This document shows positions 1 through 6,669 of a stretch of 10,602 bases of DNA, piece by piece; the first letter of the stretch is position 1; the number at the start of each line of letters is the position of its first letter. Below the pieces are notes generated by a model. That model made no database searches. It was given only the letters and a program-made list of their open reading frames with translations, and had not been told where the DNA came from. This stretch comes from Flavobacterium psychrophilum (GTDB taxonomy: Bacteria > Bacteroidota > Bacteroidia > Flavobacteriales > Flavobacteriaceae). The DNA is taken from the NCBI GenBank assembly GCA_945869365.1, contig CAMBOW010000069.1:1-10602 (forward strand). The letters run 5' to 3'. A program made the translations under genes and the position numbers.

Positions 1-339
1 TATGCCTATTCAGAACGACCAGGTACTTTGGCAGGAAGAAAAATGGAAGATGACGTGCCCGAAGAAACCAAGTTGCGCAGGTTGCAAGAAATTGTCGATT
101 TGCAACGCACACACAGCGCCTTCAGAACCCAGGAGTTTGTAGGCAAAACAGTAGAAGTGTTGATCGAAAAAGAATCCAAAAAATCAGCAGCCGATTGGGC
201 GGGTAGAAATTCACAAAATTTGGTAGTAGTTTTTCCCAAAGAAAACTACCAAGTTGGCGAGTTTGTACACGTGCAAATCACACATTGCACCAGTGGAACC
301 CTACTAGGCAAAGCGGTTGATTATTCCTCAATGAACTAA
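1..339 (+). CDS. miaB: MiaB, tRNA-2-methylthio-N6-dimethylallyladenosine synthase (C-terminal part)
   Basis: This is the last 112 codons of a gene that begins before the window; the frame is open from base 1. MiaB is a cytoplasmic radical-SAM iron-sulfur enzyme that methylthiolates N6-isopentenyladenosine at position 37 of tRNAs reading codons that start with U. The radical-SAM core lies outside the window. What is visible is the end of the core (AYSERPGT, then EDDVPEE and RRLQEIVDLQ, all typical of the MiaB C-terminal helix region) followed by a TRAM RNA-binding domain from about residue 45, including the GRNSQNLVVVFP stretch and a final GTLLGKAV strand. The stop codon lies 10 bases before the next gene, so the two are probably co-transcribed. 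The related enzyme RimO also ends in TRAM, but the ERPGT/EDDVPEE context fits MiaB better. Confidence 0.93.
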   Translation, partial: YAYSERPGTLAGRKMEDDVPEETKLRRLQEIVDLQRTHSAFRTQEFVGKTVEVLIEKESKKSAADWAGRNSQNLVVVFPKENYQVGEFVHVQITHCTSGTLLGKAVDYSSMN

Positions 340-349
340 AAAACGGATT

Positions 350-1606
350 ATGGAAAGTGTTCAGGCCATCAAGCAACGATTTGAAATTATTGGAAACGAT
401 CCCAAACTCAACCGCGCGATTGAGAAAGCAATTCAAGTGGCGCCTACCGATATTAGTGTTTTGGTATCAGGCGAAAGCGGGGTTGGAAAAGAAAATATTC
501 CGAAGATCATCCATTCGTTGTCACATCGCAAACACGGCAAATACATCGCCGTAAACTGCGGAGCCATTCCTGAAGGCACGATTGACAGTGAATTATTTGG
601 ACATGAAAAAGGATCGTTTACCGGGGCAACCAATACCCGGGAAGGCTATTTTGAGGTAGCCAGTGGCGGAACCATTTTCTTGGACGAAGTTGGCGAATTG
701 CCACTCACTACCCAAGTGCGTTTGTTGCGGGTTTTAGAAAATGGCGAATTTATAAAAGTAGGATCCTCGCAAGTGCAAAAAACCAATGTGCGCATTGTGG
801 CGGCCACCAATGTCAATTTACTCGACGCCATTGCCAAAGGAAAATTTAGAGAAGATTTGTATTACCGATTGAGCACGGTTGAAATTTTATTGCCTCCCTT
901 GCGCGAACGCAAAGAGGACATTCATTTGTTGTTTCGGAAATTTGCCGCCGATTTTGCCCACAAATACAAAATGCCGCCCCTGAAACTAGATGAGCACGCC
1001 GTGTCGGTGTTGCAAAAATTTCGGTGGGCCGGAAACATTCGTCAGCTGCGCAACGTGGCCGAACAACTTTCGGTTTTAGAAACCCAGCGTGATATCAGCG
1101 GAGCAACATTACTTTCCTATTTGCCACAAGAAGGAACTAACTTACCCTCTGTAATTAGTGGAAAAAAATCAGACAGTGATTTCAGCACCGAACGCGACAT
1201 CTTGTATAAAGTGCTCTTTGACATGAAAAGCGACTTGAATGATTTGAAAAAACTCACCTTAGAATTGATGAAAAACGGAGCATCCAAAGCCCAAGACATC
1301 AATCCCAATTTAATTCAAAAAATATACGGAAGTCAATCGGTTGAGAGTGAAATTAGTTTTGAAGAATCACCGAGAACAGAAGTAATGGCGAAGCCAAATA
1401 ACACATCACATTTTGACGACACCGACGATAATTATCTTTTGGCCGAAACCATCGAAGAGGAAGAAGTACTCAAGCTCGAACAAAAAGAAATAGAGCTCAT
1501 CAAAAAATCGTTAGAAAAAAACAAAGGCAAACGCAAGGCTGCTGCCGATGAATTGGGCATTTCGGAACGCACTTTGTACCGTAAAATCAAGCAATTTGAT
1601 TTGTAA
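350..1606 (+). CDS. Sigma-54-dependent transcriptional activator (AAA+ / Fis-type HTH)
   Basis: This 418-residue bacterial enhancer-binding protein should use ATP hydrolysis to open promoters bound by RNA polymerase-sigma-54. The AAA+ domain starts almost at the N terminus: Walker A GESGVGKE at 41-48, the sigma-54-contacting loop GSFTGA at 88-93, Walker B GTIFLDE at 107-113, sensor I around VRIVAATN (147-154), the arginine-finger segment FREDLYYRL (166-174) and sensor II GNIRQLRN (228-235). After a polar, acidic linker (about 265-380), the last 30 residues form a Fis-type helix-turn-helix (KRKAAADELGISERTLYRKI). There is no receiver, GAF or PAS domain, so control must come from another protein, expression level, or the linker. 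The pinching loop has serine where the usual motif has alanine (GAFTGA). It sits 10 bases after miaB. The regulated genes cannot be read from the protein, though a sigma-54-like element lies before groES. Confidence 0.95.
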   Translation: MESVQAIKQRFEIIGNDPKLNRAIEKAIQVAPTDISVLVSGESGVGKENIPKIIHSLSHRKHGKYIAVNCGAIPEGTIDSELFGHEKGSFTGATNTREGYFEVASGGTIFLDEVGELPLTTQVRLLRVLENGEFIKVGSSQVQKTNVRIVAATNVNLLDAIAKGKFREDLYYRLSTVEILLPPLRERKEDIHLLFRKFAADFAHKYKMPPLKLDEHAVSVLQKFRWAGNIRQLRNVAEQLSVLETQRDISGATLLSYLPQEGTNLPSVISGKKSDSDFSTERDILYKVLFDMKSDLNDLKKLTLELMKNGASKAQDINPNLIQKIYGSQSVESEISFEESPRTEVMAKPNNTSHFDDTDDNYLLAETIEEEEVLKLEQKEIELIKKSLEKNKGKRKAAADELGISERTLYRKIKQFDL

Positions 1607-1648
1607 TTGTCCTATTGAATTTATGAAAACAACTAAGCCGAAAAAGAA

Positions 1649-1656
1649 TATCTTTG
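1649..1656 (+). promoter_or_regulatory. Possible -7 promoter element for lptE
   Basis: TATCTTTG matches the Bacteroidota -7 consensus TAnnTTTG exactly and lies 17 bases before the preferred lptE ATG, in the 67-base gap after the sigma-54 activator gene. No good -33 TTTG was found at 17-21 bases upstream, so this is a weak call. If used, transcription would begin about 1660-1663, downstream of the alternative ATG at 1623, which would exclude that start for this transcript. Confidence 0.35.
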
Positions 1657-1673
1657 ACTTTTTAATCCGTAAA

Positions 1674-2180
1674 ATGAAATTCAGCCTTACTTGTATTGGA
1701 TTGTTCCTGCTTATGTCGATCAGCAACAGCTGTTCGGTATATAATTTTACGGGTACCGGAAAAATTGATGCCAGTACCTTTCAAGTGAACTATTTTCAAA
1801 ACAATGCTGCTTTGATTGAGCCAGGTATCGAGCGAACCTTTACCCAACGCCTGCAAAACCTCATTCAAAATCAAACGAGTTTAAACCTCAGCAGTTCGGG
1901 AGCCGATTTGGTGTACGAAGGGGAGATTGTCGATTACCGCATTAGCCCAACTACCGCCACTGCCGACCAACGCGCCGCGCAAAATCGATTGACTATCTCG
2001 GTAAATGTGCGCTTCACCAATAAAAATAAAGAGAGCGATAATTTTGAAAAACGCTTTTCCTTTTTCTATGATTATGCCGGAACCGATCAATTGGTGGGAT
2101 CTAAATTGAGTTCGGGCTTGGATGAAATTTTTGAACGCATTACCCAAGACATCTTTAACGAGTCTTTGGCAAAATGGTAA
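1674..2180 (+). CDS. lptE: LptE-family LPS-assembly outer membrane lipoprotein
   Basis: The predicted product is a 168-residue lipoprotein that plugs and supports the LptD barrel, through which lipopolysaccharide reaches the outer leaflet of the outer membrane. The chosen ATG gives a short lipoprotein signal peptide: two-residue MK start, hydrophobic core to residue 16, then SNSC with the lipidated cysteine at 20. The frame is open upstream to ATG codons at 1623 and 1548, but those add a charged, non-signal extension or overlap the preceding gene. The mature protein begins SVYNFTGTGKID and contains ALIEPGIERTFTQRLQ and DLVYEGEIVDYRI, then ends EIFERITQDIFNESLAKW; this layout is typical of Bacteroidota LptE-family proteins. 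It sits between a regulator gene and a TPR-like gene 13 bases downstream, in a run leading to secG, consistent with an envelope-biogenesis operon. Confidence 0.88.
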   Translation: MKFSLTCIGLFLLMSISNSCSVYNFTGTGKIDASTFQVNYFQNNAALIEPGIERTFTQRLQNLIQNQTSLNLSSSGADLVYEGEIVDYRISPTTATADQRAAQNRLTISVNVRFTNKNKESDNFEKRFSFFYDYAGTDQLVGSKLSSGLDEIFERITQDIFNESLAKW

Positions 2181-2193
2181 TAAATCGCACACT

Positions 2194-3012
2194 GTGAACG
2201 CAACTGAATTTTCCTATTTACTCAACAAGCCGCATGCTGTTCAAGACAAGCATACCGAGTCCTTGGAGCAAATTGTACAGGAATTTCCGTATTTTCAGAG
2301 TGCCCGCGCCTTGTACTTGAAAGGCTTGTATAACCAAAGCAGTTTTAAATACAACCAACAACTCAAAAACACTGCGGCCTGTTCTACCGATCGGGCGGTA
2401 CTGTTTGATTTTATTACCTCGAATACCTTTACGGCGGTTCAACGCCAACTGTTTGACCAAAAAGCAGCTGAATTATTGGCGATCGATGTAAAAGACAGCG
2501 AAGAAGTAATTCCGACGCTTATCATTAAAGAAAATACCTTAGAAAGTTCGATACTCACTTCGATATCAGCAGCTGAACCCAAAGAGATTTCCCTACACAC
2601 AGACAGCGAAAATAAGCCTTCTTCAGCAGAAATTGGCTCGCCGCTCGCGTTTTCGATTGGTGAAAAACATTCGTTTCAGGAATGGTTGCAACTGGCGAAA
2701 TTTCAACCGATTGTTCGGGAAGAACACACCACTACTTCTGCAAATTTGGATTCAAAGTTGGGCCTGATAGACAAATTTATTGAGTTAAACCCAAAAATAC
2801 CACCTGTAAATACACAAAAGGAAATTTTAATTCAAGCGCTCGAAAAACCAGAAGACCCGTCTTTTTTGATGACCGAAACCTTAGCCAAGGTCTACTTGGA
2901 GCAAAAAAAATACCAAAAAGCGATCCAAGCTTATGAAATATTAATTTTGAAATATCCAGAAAAAAGTAGTTTCTTTGCAGACCGAATTTTACAAATAAAA
3001 GAATTACAATAA
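2194..3012 (+). CDS. Conserved flavobacterial protein with C-terminal TPR-like segment
   Basis: This 272-residue protein has no assigned function. It begins with a GTG codon 13 bases after lptE; an upstream ATG at 2122 is in frame but lies inside lptE and adds residues that do not resemble a natural N terminus. The N-terminal part (about 1-95) is helical and rich in aromatic residues, with FPYFQSARALYLKGLYNQ at 31-48. A low-complexity acidic/serine linker follows (about 100-155), then a segment with FQEWLQLAKF near 161-170 and LIDKFIELNPKIP near 191-203. The last 45 residues (LAKVYLEQKKYQKAIQAYEI and following) look like one tetratricopeptide repeat plus a capping helix. There is no signal peptide or membrane segment, so it is probably cytoplasmic. 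Its place between lptE and secG suggests a link to envelope biogenesis, perhaps as a scaffold, but that is inference from context only. Confidence 0.82.
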   Translation: MNATEFSYLLNKPHAVQDKHTESLEQIVQEFPYFQSARALYLKGLYNQSSFKYNQQLKNTAACSTDRAVLFDFITSNTFTAVQRQLFDQKAAELLAIDVKDSEEVIPTLIIKENTLESSILTSISAAEPKEISLHTDSENKPSSAEIGSPLAFSIGEKHSFQEWLQLAKFQPIVREEHTTTSANLDSKLGLIDKFIELNPKIPPVNTQKEILIQALEKPEDPSFLMTETLAKVYLEQKKYQKAIQAYEILILKYPEKSSFFADRILQIKELQ

Positions 3013-3025
3013 ACACGAGTACGTC

Positions 3026-3391
3026 ATGAATACATTTTCTATTTTTTTAGTTTTAATCACTATCGTTTGTTTTTTATTAATCATTGTCATTATGGTACAA
3101 AACCCTAAAGGAGGCGGTTTGTCTTCGTCATTAGGCGGATCACAAATGATGGGTGGCGTGCAAAAAACAACTGACTTTTTAGATAAAAGTACTTGGACAT
3201 TGGCTGCGATTTTAATTCTATTGATCTTATTATCTAGTCTAAGTTTTACCGGTTCATTGAGCGATAATGATTCTAAAATCATGGACAAAATAGACGTAAA
3301 CTCGCCAAAACCTGCTGCGCCAAAAGCAGCTACTCCTGCCACACCAGCTGCGCCAGCACCTGTTACTCCGGCTGCGCCAGCTCAAAAATAA
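3026..3391 (+). CDS. secG: SecG, preprotein translocase subunit
   Basis: SecG is the small auxiliary membrane subunit of the SecYEG protein-export channel. This 121-residue protein shows the family layout: a first transmembrane helix at about 4-24, the conserved cytoplasmic loop [15 protein letters not shown] (about 24-38) followed by a QMMGG segment and the DFLDKSTW stretch, and a second transmembrane helix at about 57-75. Beyond the family core there is a polar linker and a 30-residue alanine/proline-rich tail rich in short PAAP/TPA units. Such tails are common in Bacteroidota SecG and are probably disordered in the cytoplasm or periplasm, depending on topology. The ATG is 13 bases after the preceding gene, with no terminator between them. 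A strong terminator follows 18 bases after the stop codon, so this is the last gene of the transcription unit. Confidence 0.95.
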   Translation: MNTFSIFLVLITIVCFLLIIVIMVQNPKGGGLSSSLGGSQMMGGVQKTTDFLDKSTWTLAAILILLILLSSLSFTGSLSDNDSKIMDKIDVNSPKPAAPKAATPATPAAPAPVTPAAPAQK

Positions 3392-3408
3392 AACCGAATC
3401 ACATACAC

Positions 3409-3441
3409 AAATGCCAGCCTGACAATGCTGGCATTTTTTTT
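3409..3441 (+). terminator. Rho-independent terminator after secG
   Basis: A stem with left arm AATGCCAGC (3410-3418) pairs perfectly with GCTGGCATT (3427-3435), with an extra A-T pair at the base and an 8-base loop. It runs directly into eight T residues (3434-3441). It separates the miaB-secG unit from groESL. Confidence 0.9.
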
Positions 3442-3466
3442 AAGCAAAATTGTCAGTTTACCTCCC

Positions 3467-3485
3467 TTGGCACAATTTGTGACAA
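3467..3485 (+). promoter_or_regulatory. Near-palindromic control element upstream of groES
   Basis: TTGGCACAATTTGTGACAA is a 19-base inverted repeat around a central T: 8 of 9 base pairs match, and only position 4 is unpaired (G facing A). It lies 40 bases before the groES ATG, and a further TTGTCA half-like site sits upstream at 3450-3455. Two readings are possible. It may be an operator: the half-site resembles half of the HrcA-bound CIRCE element (TTAGCACTC), but the spacer is far shorter. Alternatively, TTGGCAC at 3467-3473 is a full -24 box of a sigma-54 promoter, with GTGA at 3479-3482 a poor -12 box at correct spacing. No clear TAnnTTTG element is visible in this spacer, which favours some special control. 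Confidence 0.5.
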
Positions 3486-3525
3486 GAAGTTAGTACGATT
3501 AACTAGTAACTTAACTATATCTATT

Positions 3526-3801
3526 ATGGCATTACAAATTAAACCCCTTTCAGATCGCGTGCTCATTGAACCTGTAGCGGCCGAAACCCAAACTGCATCT
3601 GGGATTTTTATACCAGATACTGCAAAAGAAAAACCACAAAAAGGAACAGTTGTTGCTGTAGGCAATGGCAAAAAAGACCACACCATGACGGTAAAAGTGG
3701 GCGATACCGTTTTGTATGGCAAATATGCCGGAACCGAATTGAAACTCGACGGCACCGACTACCTAATTATGCGCGAAGACGACATTTTAGCAATCATCTA
3801 A
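3526..3801 (+). CDS. groES: GroES co-chaperonin (10 kDa, Hsp10)
   Basis: This is a 91-residue cytoplasmic co-chaperonin. Seven copies form the lid that closes the GroEL folding chamber and couples it to ATP-driven release of folded protein. The family signature is at the N terminus ([13 protein letters not shown]), followed by the mobile loop that docks on GroEL, about residues 18-36, with the conserved hydrophobic tripeptide in [18 protein letters not shown] follows the mobile loop, and [17 protein letters not shown] plus the C-terminal [13 protein letters not shown] complete the barrel. Length is slightly below the usual 95-97 residues but normal for the phylum. It is followed 28 bases later by groEL, forming the standard bicistronic operon. 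Its leader contains the 19-base inverted repeat described separately, and the upstream terminator insulates it from secG. Confidence 0.97.
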   Translation: MALQIKPLSDRVLIEPVAAETQTASGIFIPDTAKEKPQKGTVVAVGNGKKDHTMTVKVGDTVLYGKYAGTELKLDGTDYLIMREDDILAII

Positions 3802-3817
3802 TTTTAATTTTAGTTAA

Positions 3818-5461
<1,644 letters not shown>

Positions 5462-5484
5462 TCTTTCTGAACTTCCTAAAATAA

Positions 5485-5512
5485 AAAAATCCCGTCAGTA
5501 GACGGGATTTTT
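5485..5512. terminator. Bidirectional terminator between groEL and the DedA gene
   Basis: A 12-pair perfect stem (left arm 5485-5496, core ATCCCGTC; right arm 5501-5512, core GACGGGAT) has a four-base loop AGTA. An A-run lies on its left flank and a T-run on its right, so it can stop transcription in both directions. On the + strand it follows groEL. On the - strand it starts 4 bases after the DedA stop codon. Confidence 0.92.
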
Positions 5513-5516
5513 GTTT

Positions 5517-6191
5517 TTATAATTTCACTTTCTTTTTGACTAATTTCAGGATAACAGGCAAAGTCGAAATCAGTATGATAACAATCACGATGAGCTCAAT
5601 GTGCTCCTTCAGATTAATTCCTTTTTCTAAGAAAACGCCATATAAATAATGCCCGGAAAAGATGAGCACAAACGACCACAAGAACGAACTCACGATGTTG
5701 AAGAACATAAATTTCTTTTTGTCCATGGTGACAATTCCGGCTACTATGGGAGCAAACGTTCTAAATATGGGTAAAAAACGAGCGAAAATAATAGCTTTGC
5801 CTCCATATTTTTCGAAGAAATCTTTGGACTGCACCAGGTATTTTTTCTTAAACCAAAACGTATCTTTTTTCTTAAACAGGTAATACCCGCTTTTGGCACC
5901 AAACCAATACCCGACCATATTCCCCAAAATTCCGGCTACAGCAACCGACGAAGCCAGTAGAATTACATTAATGATATCATTGTCGATAGTTACCACATTT
6001 TGCACCAAACTCGCACAATAAATTCCCGACAAAAACAACAGGCTATCCCCTGGTAAAAAGAAACCGGCAAACAAACCAGTTTCGGCAAAGACAATAAACA
6101 AAACGATGTACAAGCCCAATTGGTAGCCTGCAATTTCCATGGTAATGTAAAATTCAGGATTCAGTAATTGCGTCCAATCAAAATTTGTCAT
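5517..6191 (-). CDS. DedA/VTT-family membrane protein
   Basis: The product is a 224-residue inner-membrane protein of the DedA (SNARE-associated/VTT) family. Some members flip undecaprenyl phosphate or other lipids; others affect membrane potential and drug resistance. Visible features are the amphipathic N terminus, a hydrophobic helix with AETGLFAGFFLPGDSLLF (36-53) holding the conserved acidic residue E37 and the PGD motif, the GNMVGYWFGAKSG segment (90-102), the signature ARFLPIFRTFAPIVAG (137-152) with R138, P141 and R144, and two C-terminal hydrophobic helices ending in a lysine-rich tail. I chose the ATG at 6191 because it begins MTNFDW, the usual start context. An in-frame ATG at 6251 adds 20 residues without family character. 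It lies 83 bases after the HMA gene with no terminator between, so it may be read from that operon or from its own weak promoter. The substrate is unknown. Confidence 0.9.
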   Translation of the reverse strand: MTNFDWTQLLNPEFYITMEIAGYQLGLYIVLFIVFAETGLFAGFFLPGDSLLFLSGIYCASLVQNVVTIDNDIINVILLASSVAVAGILGNMVGYWFGAKSGYYLFKKKDTFWFKKKYLVQSKDFFEKYGGKAIIFARFLPIFRTFAPIVAGIVTMDKKKFMFFNIVSSFLWSFVLIFSGHYLYGVFLEKGINLKEHIELIVIVIILISTLPVILKLVKKKVKL

Positions 6192-6210
6192 AGTTGTTTT
6201 TTTGAGAGCG

Positions 6211-6241
6211 TGAAAATAGGGATAAATCCATTTGCTCACAA
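6211..6241 (-). promoter_or_regulatory. Weak candidate promoter for the DedA gene
   Basis: On the - strand a TTG (complement of 6239-6241) is followed after 20 bases by TATTTTCA (complement of 6211-6218), a partial match to the -33 TTTG / -7 TAnnTTTG pattern with two mismatches in the -7 box. It would give a leader of roughly 15 bases before the ATG at 6191. This is suggestive only. Confidence 0.25.
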
Positions 6242-6274
6242 CCCAATTCAATTAGTTTATCGTTTTCTTAACGC

Positions 6275-6616
6275 TTATTTTACCCGTTTATACAAGCAAC
6301 AGCCGTGCAAATTTTGGTAGACTTCGTCGGGCGCTTTTACCTCATCAGAGTCATGCCCCACATTGGCAATGGCTTGTTTTACTGCCAATAATTCACATTT
6401 TTCCTCATTGATAAGCACCGTCATTTGGTGGGTTTCAATATCCCACATCGCCATCTTCACCCCAGTAACCGAAAAGGCCGCTTTTTGGATGCGCTTTTGG
6501 CATTGGTCACAATTGCCATTCACCTCAAAGGTGTGTTTGGCATTTTTATTTTTTGTTTGGCTCTGCGCCAATGCAGTAAATCCCAAAAGGATCGCGAATA
6601 GAATTATTTTTTTCAT
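6275..6616 (-). CDS. Secreted heavy-metal-associated (HMA) domain protein
   Basis: The product is a 113-residue exported protein with a signal peptide (MKK, hydrophobic core to about residue 16, likely cleavage near AQSQ at 17-20) followed by a ferredoxin-like HMA fold. The metal-binding loop is GNCDQC, with C36 and C39 forming the CxxC pair. The fold continues as KRIQKAAFSVTGV, then the second strand region with a conserved tryptophan, and an AVKQAIANVGHDSD helix. After the domain, the tail ends LHGCCLYKR with a second vicinal pair (C106, C107), which is atypical of cytoplasmic CopZ-like chaperones. HMA proteins bind Cu(I) or similar soft metals; here location should be periplasmic or lipid-free secreted. 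It is the third gene after the HYC_CC_PP gene and the TonB-dependent receptor gene, with a 53-base gap containing a hairpin. A role as periplasmic metal acceptor for that receptor is inference. Confidence 0.9.
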   Translation of the reverse strand: MKKIILFAILLGFTALAQSQTKNKNAKHTFEVNGNCDQCQKRIQKAAFSVTGVKMAMWDIETHQMTVLINEEKCELLAVKQAIANVGHDSDEVKAPDEVYQNLHGCCLYKRVK

Positions 6617-6644
6617 GTCTATATTATTTATTTATTTCATTTTC

Positions 6645-6662
6645 ATCCCGAGGCTTCGGGAT
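6645..6662 (-). repeat. Intercistronic hairpin between receptor and HMA genes
   Basis: ATCCCGAAGCCTCGGGAT (read on the - strand) folds into a 7-pair GC-rich stem with a 4-base loop, starting 7 bases after the receptor stop codon. There is no T-run after it, so it does not look like a complete terminator. It could protect the 3' end of the receptor message, attenuate the HMA gene, or be one copy of a dispersed short palindrome. Confidence 0.6.
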
Positions 6663-6669
6663 CAATTTT

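Noticed and set aside
2122..2193. Upstream ATG extension of the TPR-like gene
   Set aside because: The extra 24 residues are read from lptE in another frame. The GTG at 2194 begins right after the lptE stop codon and matches the expected N terminus (NATEFSYLL).
2942..2949. TAATTTTG, a -7-like match upstream of secG
   Set aside because: It is inside coding sequence, 77 bases before the secG start and has no -33 partner; AT-rich DNA gives such matches by chance.
3467..3485. Canonical CIRCE operator for HrcA
   Set aside because: Half-sites look partly like TTAGCACTC/GAGTGCTAA, but the spacer is much shorter than the 9 bases required and the outer bases differ, so only a general operator/palindrome is claimed.
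6192..6251. 20-residue N-terminal extension of the DedA protein
   Set aside because: The extension has no family character and crosses the candidate promoter region; the ATG at 6191 gives the usual MTNFDW-like start.
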